A stretch of 64,000 bases of DNA, from contig JACRBM010000086.1 in assembly GCA_016219275.1 (NCBI GenBank), positions 1-64,000 on the forward strand. Reading direction: 5' to 3'. The DNA comes from Chloroflexota bacterium (GTDB lineage Bacteria; Chloroflexota; Anaerolineae; UBA4142). Shown here piece after piece: positions 47,977 through 56,422 of the stretch. Every line of letters begins with the position of its first letter. The first letter of the stretch is position 1. The translations under genes were made by a program, and so were the position numbers. The notes beneath the pieces are model-generated. The model saw only the letters and a program-made list of their open reading frames with translations, was not told the origin of the DNA and ran no database searches.

Positions 47977-49029
47977 ATGTTGTCTTCGGCGTTTGAATTG
48001 AAATCGTTTGACCCGCGGAATGCCAGTGATGAAATATATCGCGCGGCAAACGCGTTCAGTAATCGAATGCGCGCGGAAACATTACCGGACGATCCACCGA
48101 TTCCGTTCGACGAAGCAGTGCGCGGTTGGCGCAACATTCCGGCATTCGTCAACGTTACGGCGTGGGGCGTCACACGCGTAGGAGCGATGCAGTTCGTCGC
48201 GACGAGTAACATCGCTTGCTTGATGACGGAAGAGAATCGGCATCTTGCCGAAATGCAAATCGAGGTGTTGCCGGAATTTCGTCGTCAAGGTCTGGCGCGT
48301 ATTTTACTCGCGCAGATTGCCGAGACCGCGACGCGCGAACGACGGCGCTTGCTCATCGGAACGACGGGCGAACGCATTCCGGCGGGCGAAGTGTTTATGG
48401 CGCGACTCGGCGCGCAAAAGGGACTCGAAACGCACACGAACCAACTCAGAATCGCGGAACTGAATCGTGATCTCTTGCGCGAATGGTTGGCGCGCGGCGA
48501 GGAGCGCGCGACGGATTTCGATTTGGGATTTTGGGATCGCGCCTATCCAGAATCAGACTTGCAAGCGATTTCCGAGTTGTTGCAAGTGATGAACACCGCG
48601 CCGCGCGGTGATTTACAGTTCGAAGATTTCAAGTTCACACCCGAGCATTTACGCCAGATGGAAAAATCGGCGCTCGAGCGCGGCGCGCAACGGTGGACGC
48701 TGTACGTGCGTGAACGCGCGACTGCCAAGTTTGCCGGCTTTACTGAAGTCTTTTGGCATCCGAATCGCCCGGAGATTTTACAGCAGGCGGGCACCGGCGT
48801 GTTTCCCGAATTTCGCACGCATGGTTTGGGACGCTGGCTGAAAGCGGCGATGTTGGAAAAAGTATTGCGCGAGCGTCCGCAAGTGAAATTCGTTCGGACG
48901 GGCAACGCGGATTCAAATGCCGCCATGCTCAAGATCAATAATGAACTCGGCTTCAAGCCATACATTTCGCACGCGATATGGCAAATCGAGACGGCGCGCG
49001 CGTTGGAATATCTTCAAGCATCGCGCTAA
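47977..49029 (+). CDS. Double GNAT-domain N-acetyltransferase
   Basis: A 350-residue protein with two GNAT folds. The first (about 1-165) has the acetyl-CoA loop QIEVLPEFRRQGLARILL, and the second (about 180-345) has GVFPEFRTHGLGRWLKAAM plus VRTGNADSNAAMLKINNELGFKP, the typical ending. The layout is like that of mycothiol synthase-type double GNAT proteins, but family assignment is not certain. AAAGGAGAATGGC lies before ATG 47977. It lies inside the exporter operon between permease and fusion protein, so it may modify the exported compound or detoxify a drug. Confidence 0.88.
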   Translation: MLSSAFELKSFDPRNASDEIYRAANAFSNRMRAETLPDDPPIPFDEAVRGWRNIPAFVNVTAWGVTRVGAMQFVATSNIACLMTEENRHLAEMQIEVLPEFRRQGLARILLAQIAETATRERRRLLIGTTGERIPAGEVFMARLGAQKGLETHTNQLRIAELNRDLLREWLARGEERATDFDLGFWDRAYPESDLQAISELLQVMNTAPRGDLQFEDFKFTPEHLRQMEKSALERGAQRWTLYVRERATAKFAGFTEVFWHPNRPEILQQAGTGVFPEFRTHGLGRWLKAAMLEKVLRERPQVKFVRTGNADSNAAMLKINNELGFKPYISHAIWQIETARALEYLQASR

Positions 49030-49042
49030 TGCGGGGGTGAAA

Positions 49043-50146
49043 ATGTCAAAGCGAAATGTGTTTATCGGGATCATTCTGTTGATCGTGGTGGTTGGCGCGT
49101 TTTTAGCGACGGGCGGGAGCAATCCACTCGCGCCGAAATCAACGCCGACGCCGGTCGCGGCGTTCGACGAACTCGATTACCTGGTCACGGCATCGGGGAC
49201 GTTGCTGCCGATCAAACGGGCGAACCTGGGTTTCACCGTGCCGGGCAAAATCGTCAAGGTCGAGGTTGCAGAGAACGACGTGGTCAAGCCAGGCGCGGTA
49301 TTGGCGCGACTCGAAGCGGCGGAACTCGAAGCGGCGGTCGCGGCGGCGCGCGCACAACTCGCGCAATTAAAAGCCGGACCGACGAAAGAAGATATCGCGA
49401 TCGCGCAGGCGACCTTGGCGAACGCGCAGGCGCAACTTGCCAAGGTGCGCGCGCCGGTCGTAGTGGAAGATGTCGCGATTGCGCGCGCCGCGCTCGAAAG
49501 TACGGCAGCCATCATGCGCGACGCGCAATCGCAGTACGACCGCGTGCGAAATGATCCGCAGGTTGGTATGTACCCAGAGAGTCAAAAGTTGCACCTGGCA
49601 ACCCAGGAGTACCGCATCGCCGAAGCGCGTTACAAGCAAGTGACGAAGGGCGCGATTGCGGAAGATGTGCGGATCGCCGAATCCGCCGTCAATGTCGCGC
49701 AAGCGAATATGAATCGCGTCCAAGCCGGCGCGCGCCCGGAAGAAATCGCGGCGGCGCAAGCGCGTCTCGATCAGGCGCTTGCCGCGCTCAACGCGACGAT
49801 TCTCACCGCGCCGTTCGGCGGTACGATTGCCGCGCTCAATGCGCGCGAGGGCGAAACGGTTGCGCCCGGCGTGTCCGTCATCACGCTCGGCGACTTGAGC
49901 GCGTTGCGCCTGGAGACGGACGATTTGAGCGAGACGAGTATCGCGCGCGTGAAAATCGGACAGAGCGTCACGGTGACGTTTGAGGCGCTGTCCGGGAAAA
50001 AATTTAATGGGACGGTGTTGAGCATCGCGCCGATTGCATCGGCGAAGCAAGGTGGCACGAATTACACGGTGACGGTTCAGGTGGAAAAGCTCGACCCCGT
50101 GTTGCGGTGGGGCATGACCGGGCACGTCGAGATCAACACGCGGTGA
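49043..50146 (+). CDS. HlyD/MacA-family membrane fusion protein
   Basis: A 367-residue periplasmic-adaptor-like protein: membrane helix (about 6-25), lipoyl-type half motif (YLVTASGTLLPIKRANLGF), a long alpha-hairpin (about 85-240) with repeated AxAxxLxxAxAxLA units, the second lipoyl half (LTAPFGGTIAALNAREGETV) and a C-terminal beta-barrel domain. It joins the permease (45728) and ATPase (50976) to form an exporter; in single-membrane bacteria such proteins act without TolC. GCGGGGGTGAAA precedes ATG 49043. Operon with short spacing (13 nt after the GNAT gene). Confidence 0.92.
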   Translation: MSKRNVFIGIILLIVVVGAFLATGGSNPLAPKSTPTPVAAFDELDYLVTASGTLLPIKRANLGFTVPGKIVKVEVAENDVVKPGAVLARLEAAELEAAVAAARAQLAQLKAGPTKEDIAIAQATLANAQAQLAKVRAPVVVEDVAIARAALESTAAIMRDAQSQYDRVRNDPQVGMYPESQKLHLATQEYRIAEARYKQVTKGAIAEDVRIAESAVNVAQANMNRVQAGARPEEIAAAQARLDQALAALNATILTAPFGGTIAALNAREGETVAPGVSVITLGDLSALRLETDDLSETSIARVKIGQSVTVTFEALSGKKFNGTVLSIAPIASAKQGGTNYTVTVQVEKLDPVLRWGMTGHVEINTR

Positions 50147-50173
50147 GGACGTAAAGCGTGATGCGTAATGCGT

Positions 50174-50213
50174 GAAAGTTGATCCGCGAATAACACGAAT
50201 CTTCGCGAATAAA
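50174..50213. repeat. CCGCGAATAACACG repeat fragment
   Basis: gatccgcgaataacacgaat and cttcgcgaataaaaattg: a fragment of the word family found in full at 1-140 and 52719-52777. It lies within the exporter operon between the fusion protein and the methyltransferase gene. Confidence 0.5.
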
Positions 50214-50232
50214 AATTGTCGTGGGGGTTGTC

Positions 50233-50961
50233 ATGGAAAAAGGATTGAATGCTCAGGAACAAACCGCGTTGTCCAAGTCAACCATTCGCAAAGCGGTGGC
50301 GGGCTTGGTTGTGATAACGGCATTCCCTGCCGCGATCATGTTCCTTGCGGCAGGACGCCTGGACTGGTGGGAAGCATGGCTTATGATTGGCGTGCTTGCG
50401 ATCTCGACAATAATGAGTCGGGTGATTATGTTGCGCAAGTATCCCGAACTTGCAATGGAACGCGCGCGCTGGACGGAGAATCGGAACACCAAAGCATGGG
50501 ACAAACAGCTGATGCCGATCGTCGCGCTGTACGGTCCGGCGTTGATGTGGCTGGTTGCCGGGTTGGACAAACGCTTGAGTGCTTCGCCGCCACTCGCCGT
50601 CGAGTTGGAAATTGCGGCGTTCGCTTTGGTGATCCTGGGATACCTGTTCAGCATCTGGGCATTTCTGGAAAACAAATTCTTTTCGGCGGTGGTGCGGATT
50701 CAAACGGAGCGCGGGCATACGGTTGTCAACACGGGACCGTATCGCTGGGTGCGTCATCCCGGTTATGCCGGCGGCATCGTCGGTTATTTGATAACGCCGA
50801 TTGCGTTGGGAACGCTGTGGGTGTTTCTGCCGGCGGTGTTGACCGGCATTGCTGTCATCGCGCGGACGGCGTTGGAAGATCAAACGTTGCAAAACGAGTT
50901 AGCGGGTTATCGGGAGTACGCCGCGCGCGTGCGTTATCGTTTGTTGCCGGGCGTATGGTAG
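50233..50961 (+). CDS. Isoprenylcysteine carboxyl methyltransferase (ICMT/PEMT)-like membrane protein
   Basis: A 242-residue integral membrane methyltransferase. Five to six helices, with the cofactor segment near the end: VVNTGPYRWVRHPGYAGGIVGYL (in parts TGPYRWVRHPGY and the following Gly-rich helix) and LENELAGYREYAARVRYRLLPGVW-like tail EDQTLQNELAGYREYA. The RHPxY motif and RYRLLPGVW ending define the ICMT/PEMT superfamily, which methylates lipophilic or small thiol/carboxyl substrates with SAM. GGGGG lies before ATG 50233. Located inside the exporter operon, it may methylate the exported lipid-like substrate. It is 14 nt from the ATPase gene. Confidence 0.88.
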   Translation: MEKGLNAQEQTALSKSTIRKAVAGLVVITAFPAAIMFLAAGRLDWWEAWLMIGVLAISTIMSRVIMLRKYPELAMERARWTENRNTKAWDKQLMPIVALYGPALMWLVAGLDKRLSASPPLAVELEIAAFALVILGYLFSIWAFLENKFFSAVVRIQTERGHTVVNTGPYRWVRHPGYAGGIVGYLITPIALGTLWVFLPAVLTGIAVIARTALEDQTLQNELAGYREYAARVRYRLLPGVW

Positions 50962-50975
50962 AAGATGGAGTAGTT

Positions 50976-51809
50976 ATGGCAGACGCAAAGAAAACCGTGG
51001 TCGAAACTAGAGACCTGACAAAAATTTACGGCGATGGCGAGGGCGTCCGCGCGCTTGACGGCGTCAATCTCCAAATTCTCGCGGGCGAATTCGTCGCGGT
51101 GATGGGACCGTCGGGCAGTGGCAAGAGTACGCTCCTCAACATTCTCGGCGCGCTGGATCGTCCGACGCGTGGCGTGTGCTTGGTCAACGGGCAAGACCTG
51201 GCAAAGGTGCGCGACCTGGATCGCTTTCGTTCCAAGACGGTGGGCTTTGTGTTTCAACTGCACAACTTGATTCCCACGCTCACGTCGGTCGAAAATATCG
51301 AAGTGCCACTGCAAGAAGAAAAGATGACCGACCCGGCGCGGCGCGCGCGTGCGTTGCGGTTGCTCGAACTGGTGGGCTTGGCGGATCGCGTTCACTTTTT
51401 GCCGAATCAACTGTCCGGCGGACAGCGGCAACGCGTCGCGATTGCGCGCGCGCTCGCGAACCAACCCGCGATCATTCTCGCGGATGAACCGACCGGCAAC
51501 CTCGATAGCAAAAGCACCGACGAGATCATGGATTTATTGCGCCGGTTGAATCGCGAGCAAGGTACGACCTTTATCGTCGTCACGCACAACCCGGCAGTCG
51601 CGCGCGCGGCGGATCGCATCGTCACGGTGCGCGATGGCAAAATTCTGCGCGACGAAAAAATTGACAGTGTGTATCTCGAAGACTTGCGCGAGTTTAAAGA
51701 GTCCGCGCTCGGTCACGCGATTCTCGACGGCGCGGTGCCGGAGGAGTTGCGCGGTTTGGGGTTGGAGCGTGTTGCGGGAGAAGTGAAAGCGATGTTGGAA
51801 AAAGTGTGA
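50976..51809 (+). CDS. ABC transporter ATP-binding protein (MacB-type)
   Basis: A 277-residue ATPase that probably drives the duplicated permease at 45728. Walker A GPSGSGKST, Q-loop FVFQLHNLIPTL, signature [15 protein letters not shown], Walker [14 protein letters not shown] and H-loop VVTHN. A C-terminal extension of about 45 residues (FKESALGHAILDGAVPEELRGLG) goes beyond the usual length. ATG 50976 follows GATGGAG. The upstream frame is open over the preceding gene without a recognisable domain and is not part of this protein. Confidence 0.93.
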   Translation: MADAKKTVVETRDLTKIYGDGEGVRALDGVNLQILAGEFVAVMGPSGSGKSTLLNILGALDRPTRGVCLVNGQDLAKVRDLDRFRSKTVGFVFQLHNLIPTLTSVENIEVPLQEEKMTDPARRARALRLLELVGLADRVHFLPNQLSGGQRQRVAIARALANQPAIILADEPTGNLDSKSTDEIMDLLRRLNREQGTTFIVVTHNPAVARAADRIVTVRDGKILRDEKIDSVYLEDLREFKESALGHAILDGAVPEELRGLGLERVAGEVKAMLEKV

Positions 51810-51853
51810 TGACGCTGCGCGGATTGCTCGATCATTTCTGCAGTCAAAAGAAG

Positions 51854-51883
51854 ACGGGCATCAGTCAATTGACTGATGCCCGT
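51854..51883. terminator. Perfect 30-nt palindrome, bidirectional terminator
   Basis: acgggcatcagtcaa is followed directly by its complement ttgactgatgcccgt, with A-run before (aaaag) and T-run after (tttt). It separates the convergent ABC ATPase and GNAT genes, and the GNAT stop codon (51865-51867) lies inside it. Confidence 0.85.
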
Positions 51884-52701
51884 TTTGTGATTGGAAAATC
51901 GGACAATCGTGCGCTCGCGTCAACTTTAATCGCGGTGTAGACGAAATGTTCTGTAACGACAAATTTTTCCAGACCCAAAGTTTCCGCCAACCGGATGGAT
52001 GCGATATTCGTTTCGCGTACCTGATAGCGGGGCGCATATCCGCACGCGAGTACGTGAGCGAGCGCCGTTTCGACAACGGGACGCGCGAATCCTTGTCTTC
52101 GGCGAGAAGGTACAGTGTACACGCCGCCGATCTCCCAAATGTTCTCGAAATTCCGAAATATGAAGCAAGTTGAAATGGGTTCGTCGCGCTCAAAGATTGT
52201 GAACGAGCGCGCGCCCTGTTCAAAGAACCGTTCCATTTCTTCGGATGTGTATCCGTTCTCTCGATAACACGCACAAGTGCGTTGATCTAAAACCTGGGAT
52301 GCGATGACCTGCGGATGAGATCGCAAGCGTCGCGTGTCCGTCGTATACGAGATAAAGGCGGTCATGCGAGTTGAAGGGAATTCGTTAATCACAACTTGGC
52401 GCGTCATGTCATCAACGAGTTTGAAAATCAGGTTTTGGTTCCTGGGAATGTGAGTGACAAGACGTTGAACGCAATCCTGATTCGACGCGGCAATCAAGAC
52501 AACGAATTCAGATTGTGGGTAAGTCTTGGCGTCAAATGGGTTCGCCAGCGTTGGAAGTAGCATCAAGACGCCTTGTTCCGCGTCGTGTTGCGCGTAATGG
52601 CAAATCATCTGCTCGGCATACGCGTCAATCATCTTCAAGTGGACGATGTGCTTGAGCGCGTTCGATTTCAAAAACGCGACGACCTCGTGGTGGTACTCCA
52701 T
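51865..52701 (-). CDS. GNAT-family N-acetyltransferase
   Basis: A 278-residue protein. The N-terminal half (1-145) has no clear family; the C-terminal half is a GNAT domain with GVYTVPSRRRQGFARPVVETAL as the acetyl-CoA loop and ETNIASIRLAETLGLEKF as the final helix-strand pair. ACYRENGYTSEEMERFF resembles members of the DUF4081/GNAT double group. The last codons ASVN lie within the terminator palindrome. ATG 52701 follows GAAAGGATTGGACT. Function unknown, likely small-molecule acetylation. Confidence 0.85.
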   Translation of the reverse strand: MEYHHEVVAFLKSNALKHIVHLKMIDAYAEQMICHYAQHDAEQGVLMLLPTLANPFDAKTYPQSEFVVLIAASNQDCVQRLVTHIPRNQNLIFKLVDDMTRQVVINEFPSTRMTAFISYTTDTRRLRSHPQVIASQVLDQRTCACYRENGYTSEEMERFFEQGARSFTIFERDEPISTCFIFRNFENIWEIGGVYTVPSRRRQGFARPVVETALAHVLACGYAPRYQVRETNIASIRLAETLGLEKFVVTEHFVYTAIKVDASARLSDFPITKRASVN

Positions 52702-52718
52702 AGTCCAATCCTTTCTTT

Positions 52719-52777
52719 CCGCGAATTACGCGAATCTCCGCTAATTTTTTTATTCGCGCAATTCGCGTAATTCGCGG
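52719..52777. repeat. CCGCGAATTACGCGAAT hairpin repeat
   Basis: ccgcgaattacgcgaat (52719-52735) is perfectly inverted by attcgcgtaattcgcgg (52761-52777), with ctccgctaattttttt and attcgcgca in the loop, and an outer tctttc/gaggaag pair. Same family as 1-140. It lies just upstream of the GNAT gene (minus strand). The remaining spacer to 52876 includes aatccgcgtttatccgcg and no other signal. Confidence 0.75.
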
Positions 52778-52876
52778 AGAGGAAGAAAATAATCCGCGTT
52801 TATCCGCGTCCAATGAAATTCGCAGATACTTTGTATTATGCCATCAGTCGCGCGTAAAACGAAATTCGTTCTCGGC

Positions 52877-52905
52877 TTGAGAGCGCGCGGTTTCCGTGCT
52901 ATAAT
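52877..52905 (+). promoter_or_regulatory. Promoter of the EamA transporter gene
   Basis: TTGAGA (52877-52882), 17-nt spacer, TATAAT (52900-52905). The transcript is predicted to start about 3 nt before ATG 52915, which has no Shine-Dalgarno, so the mRNA is probably leaderless. Confidence 0.7.
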
Positions 52906-52914
52906 GCCGCCACA

Positions 52915-53832
52915 ATGTCAACCGATACACTCAATCGCGCCAAGGCGTTGATCGCCGCGGTGTTGTGGGGCGCGTCCTTCGTCGCGACCAAGACCGCGCT
53001 GCGTGACGTGTCGCCGTGGACGCTCATCGTCGTGCGTTTTGCTTTCGGCGTTGCGATTCTCGCGTTTGCCGTGTGGCGAATGCGACTCGCCAAACGTGTC
53101 AGTTTACGGGATTTACTTCTCCTCGCTGTTCTCGGGTTCATTGCCATCACGATTCATCAAGGGTTACAAGCGACCGGTCTCACGTTCACTTCGGCGGGCA
53201 GTATGGCGTGGCTCGTCGCGCTGAGTCCGGTTTTTACTGCGCTTCTTGCCGGGATGTTCCTCGCAGAATTATTCAGCGTCACGAAAATTTTCGGCTTGGT
53301 CATTGCGTTCGCCGGCGCGATCATCGTCGTCACGAAAGGCGATTTCTCCGGCGACGCGTTGCATTTACCGAGCACGCTCGGCGATTTGCTTGCGCTCGCG
53401 AGCGCGCTCAACTGGGCGATCTTTTCGGTCGCGAGCAAACCGGTTCTCCGCCGCCTACCGCCGACGTTGATGATGGCGTATGTGATGGCGATTGGCTGGC
53501 TCATAATTCTCCCGTTTTGGGGCGTCGCACAGGGCTGGAACGAAATCGGCAACCTCACGCGCGAGGGCTGGATCGCGATTGCGTTCCTGGGAATCTTTTG
53601 TTCCGGCGTGGCATACATTTTCTGGTACGATGCGCTCGCGCACATTGATGCGTCGCAAGCGGCGGCATTCATTTACCTCGAACCGCTCGTCACGATGGTG
53701 ATCGCGGCGTTTGTGTTGAGTGAGCCGATTATGCCGATCACACTCTTCGGCGGCGTCACGATCATCCTGGGTGTGTATCTCGTCAATCGTCCAGCGCCGC
53801 GGCGCGCCGAGGCAGTCGTTGCGGCAGATTAA
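52915..53832 (+). CDS. EamA/DMT-family transporter
   Basis: A 305-residue drug/metabolite transporter with ten helices made of two EamA repeats (about 8-140 and 153-290). Characteristic stretches are VLWGASFVATKTALRDVSPW at the first helix, SAGSMAWLVALSPVFTALLA and LGIFCSGVAYIFWYDALAHI, and FIYLEPLVTMVIAAFVLSEP close to the end. Such proteins export amino acids, metabolites or drugs. ATG 52915 has no ribosome-binding site, which fits a leaderless transcript. The following CPBP gene overlaps its end by 14 nt. Confidence 0.92.
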   Translation: MSTDTLNRAKALIAAVLWGASFVATKTALRDVSPWTLIVVRFAFGVAILAFAVWRMRLAKRVSLRDLLLLAVLGFIAITIHQGLQATGLTFTSAGSMAWLVALSPVFTALLAGMFLAELFSVTKIFGLVIAFAGAIIVVTKGDFSGDALHLPSTLGDLLALASALNWAIFSVASKPVLRRLPPTLMMAYVMAIGWLIILPFWGVAQGWNEIGNLTREGWIAIAFLGIFCSGVAYIFWYDALAHIDASQAAAFIYLEPLVTMVIAAFVLSEPIMPITLFGGVTIILGVYLVNRPAPRRAEAVVAAD

Positions 53833-54700
53833 CTTCTCCCCGCGCGCTTATCTTGCGGCGGTGTGGCGCGATGTGCGCGGCATGGTGAGTGGCATACTCG
53901 ATGATCGCGCAGCAATTGCAACGATTATGTTGTTGCTCTTGCCCTGGGGCGCGCTGATTTTTCTGCGCGATAATTGGAACTGGGTCGAGATTTTCGCGCA
54001 AATGCTGGGTATTGCCGCCGTGTTCTGGTGGATGTCGCGCTCGGGCGCATCGCCCGCGCCGCCGGTTCGCAAACCGCGCGTCGAATTCTTATTCGCGTTT
54101 TCTCTGATCATTCTGTGGGTGATGTGGCGCGCCGGGATTTGCGCCAGACTGTTCTTTTTTCTGACGGACAATTTCCAATGTTACAAAAACTGGGAAATCG
54201 AAATTCTACCCAAGATGATCGAGCAGGTGATTTTTCCCGGACTGGTGTTGCTGAGCGCGGGGTACGGTCTACGCGCCCAGGGTTTGAGTTGGAGTTGGCG
54301 CGCGTGGTGGATCTGTTTGCCCGTGCTGTTAGCGTTGCTGGGTTATGGGATTTATCGGCATACGACCGATTTGCCCGCGTACGGGAAATCGCTCGGCGAG
54401 TTTTTCTTCGCCGCCGGTTTGCCGGAGGAAATGTTGTTCCGCGCGATTTTATTGACGCGGCTCGAAGCGTGGTGGCGCAACTCGGCGTGGGCGGTGTTCG
54501 GCGTATCGGTCATTTTCGGCTTGACGCACTTGCCGATCAACTATCTCGTGTTCACGCAACGCGATTGGCGCGAAGCGTGGATCACGTTGCTGACGTTTCA
54601 AATGGGTTTCGGCGCGGTGTTCGCGTTCGCGTACCAACGCACACGCAACGTTCTGCCGCTCGCGGTGATTCACGCGTTGATTGACGCAATGTTTGTATAG
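53819..54700 (+). CDS. CPBP-family intramembrane metalloprotease
   Basis: A 293-residue polytopic protein of the CPBP (Abi) family. AGLPEEMLFRAILL provides the conserved EExxxR, FGLTHLPINYL the first zinc-type His and PLAVIHALIDAMF the second, all within the C-terminal six helices. These cut membrane proteins or prenylated substrates. The start is a TTG at 53819 with GAGG upstream, inside the EamA gene, so the two are translationally coupled; a GTG near 53860 is possible. Confidence 0.85.
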   Translation: MRQINFSPRAYLAAVWRDVRGMVSGILDDRAAIATIMLLLLPWGALIFLRDNWNWVEIFAQMLGIAAVFWWMSRSGASPAPPVRKPRVEFLFAFSLIILWVMWRAGICARLFFFLTDNFQCYKNWEIEILPKMIEQVIFPGLVLLSAGYGLRAQGLSWSWRAWWICLPVLLALLGYGIYRHTTDLPAYGKSLGEFFFAAGLPEEMLFRAILLTRLEAWWRNSAWAVFGVSVIFGLTHLPINYLVFTQRDWREAWITLLTFQMGFGAVFAFAYQRTRNVLPLAVIHALIDAMFV

Positions 54701-54748
54701 TTTTGGATTTGCGATTGTAAAATCGAAAATCCAAAATCCAAATCGGAC

Positions 54749-55240
54749 ATGGCTGACAAACTCAACTCGATGCGCTTGCTCGATGCGCGTAAAATTGCAT
54801 ACACCGCCACGACGTACGACGTGTCCGGCGAGTTTCACGCGGCGACAGATGCGGCGCAACTTCTCGGTGCGCCGGTCGAGGATGTGTACAAAACGCTCGT
54901 CGTTCTGCGCGACTCGCCCAAAGCCGGTAAACCGATTCTGGTGATGATTGCCTCACATCGCGAAGTGGATTTGAAATCGCTGGCGAAAGCGGTGAATGAA
55001 AAAAAGTTGCGGATGGCGACGCAACGCGAAGCGGAAGAGTTGACCGGTCTGCAAGTGGGCGGCATCAGCGCGCTCGCGTTGTTGAATCGCGGTTTCGAGA
55101 TTTGCCTGGACGAACCCGCGCGTTTGCTCGACCAGATTCACATCAGCGCCGGACAACGCGGCGTGGACGTGCGCCTCGCGGTGAAGGATTTGCTCGCGGT
55201 GACGAATGCCAAATGGGTGCAGGCGACGAGTGATGGGTGA
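54749..55240 (+). CDS. ybaK: YbaK/EbsC-family aminoacyl-tRNA deacylase
   Basis: A 163-residue YbaK-type editing enzyme that hydrolyses mischarged Cys-tRNA(Pro). The conserved LGAPVEDVYKTLVVLRDSP segment, the substrate-pocket Lys near residue 50 (VYKTL), KPILVMIASHREVDLKSLAKAVN and TGLQVGGISALALLNRGFEICLDE (short parts) define the family. Preceded by repetitive aaaatccaaaatcc spacer; ATG 54749 has only a weak GGAC. Confidence 0.9.
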   Translation: MADKLNSMRLLDARKIAYTATTYDVSGEFHAATDAAQLLGAPVEDVYKTLVVLRDSPKAGKPILVMIASHREVDLKSLAKAVNEKKLRMATQREAEELTGLQVGGISALALLNRGFEICLDEPARLLDQIHISAGQRGVDVRLAVKDLLAVTNAKWVQATSDG

Positions 55241-55298
55241 TCTGCAAATGCGTAATTGGTAATTGGTGGTTCGTAATTCGTAATTCGCTATTTGCCAA

Positions 55299-55646
55299 AT
55301 GCCAACGATTCTTTTTTCGATTCCTGACCTAATGTTCTCAACGCGCGTTGAGGATGCTGCAAAGCGCCTCGGCTATCGCGTGGTCGCGCTGAACGTGGGC
55401 GACGCGGTGGAGACAGTGATCGCGCGCGAATCGCCCGCGCTTGTGATTGTCGCGCTCGATGCGCCGGACTGGGCGCGCATCGTCGCGTCGGCGAAGCAAG
55501 GCGGCGCGCGCGTACTCGCGTTCGGCTCGCATAAGAATGTCGAGCAGATGCAAGCCGCGAAACGCGCGGGCTGCGATCAAGTGATCGCGCGTTCGATGAT
55601 GGCGGCGGAACTGCCAAATCTTTTGCGGAAATTTGTCGAAGGATGA
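55299..55646 (+). CDS. Response-regulator receiver-like domain protein
   Basis: A 115-residue single-domain protein with a CheY-like alternating beta-alpha pattern: ILFSIPDLMFSTRVEDAAKRL, VVALN, LVIVALD with an Asp at the phosphorylation strand, VLAFGSHKNVEQMQAAKRAGCDQVI and a final helix. The acidic pair of the first loop is missing (IPDL instead of DD), so phosphorylation is doubtful. It overlaps the next gene by 4 nt. Function unknown. Confidence 0.7.
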   Translation: MPTILFSIPDLMFSTRVEDAAKRLGYRVVALNVGDAVETVIARESPALVIVALDAPDWARIVASAKQGGARVLAFGSHKNVEQMQAAKRAGCDQVIARSMMAAELPNLLRKFVEG

Positions 55647-56413
55647 TTGACGACCGATTTGAAAAAGGCGCTTTGCCATACTGGGTTCGTTTTTGTATCG
55701 GGTTGGGTGATTTGGAGTACGCGCCGGGTGTGATGCGTTTTGTGTTGAACGGCGCGGAAGACGACAAGTTATCGGATGCGGAGCTGGACGATCATCGCAC
55801 TGCGCCGCGTCACAAATTGCCGTGGCAACCGCCGTTGCGAATGACCGTTCGTGCGCGCTTTAGCCATCACGCCGGCGAGTTGCTTGGCACGGCAGGTTTC
55901 GGATTTTGGAACGATCCGTTCGACTGGGTCGGTAACGTGGACACGCCGCCGAACGCGCTGTGGTTTTTCTACGCGTCGCCGCAGAGCGATATGTCGTTCG
56001 TACCGAACGTGCGCGGGCATGGTTGGAAAGCCGCAATGCTGAATGGCGGCAAGGCGGATAAACTGACGATGGCGCTCGGCAATTTTGTTTTTCGTTTGCC
56101 GGGAATGAGCAAACTGGTATTTCATCTCGCGCAGTTGCGCGTCGGCGCGCACGAGACGTTGCTCGACGATGTGTCGCTCACCGAGTGGCACGCATATCGT
56201 CTCGATTGGCTTGCACACGAGGCGCGCTTTTTCGTAGACGAGGTTGAGGTCGCGCGCGCGCCGAACCCACCGCGCATGGCGCTCGGTTTTGTCGCGTGGA
56301 TTGACAACAATTACACCGCGATGGGTCCTGGACGCGATTTCTTTTTTGGGCGGATGGCGATGCAACAACGGCAGTGGATGGAATTGTCGCGCGTGCGCAT
56401 CGAAAAAATCTAG
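55643..56413 (+). CDS. Concanavalin A-like lectin/glucanase fold protein
   Basis: A 256-residue beta-rich protein. GFGFWNDPFDWVG, FFYASPQSDMSF, WHAYRLDWLAHEARFFVDEVEV and MALGFVAWIDNNY suggest a GH16-like concanavalin fold, but the catalytic ExDxxE of GH16 is not seen and there is no signal peptide, so it is probably non-catalytic and cytoplasmic. ATG 55643 overlaps the previous stop (ATGA). Role not known; binding of a carbohydrate-like ligand is possible. Confidence 0.65.
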   Translation: MIDDRFEKGALPYWVRFCIGLGDLEYAPGVMRFVLNGAEDDKLSDAELDDHRTAPRHKLPWQPPLRMTVRARFSHHAGELLGTAGFGFWNDPFDWVGNVDTPPNALWFFYASPQSDMSFVPNVRGHGWKAAMLNGGKADKLTMALGNFVFRLPGMSKLVFHLAQLRVGAHETLLDDVSLTEWHAYRLDWLAHEARFFVDEVEVARAPNPPRMALGFVAWIDNNYTAMGPGRDFFFGRMAMQQRQWMELSRVRIEKI

Positions 56414-56422
56414 GTGACTGCT

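Noticed and set aside
50172-50975. Long in-frame N-terminal extension of the ABC ATPase
   Set aside because: The frame lies over the ICMT-like gene in another frame; the ATPase has a normal start at 50976 with GGAG upstream.
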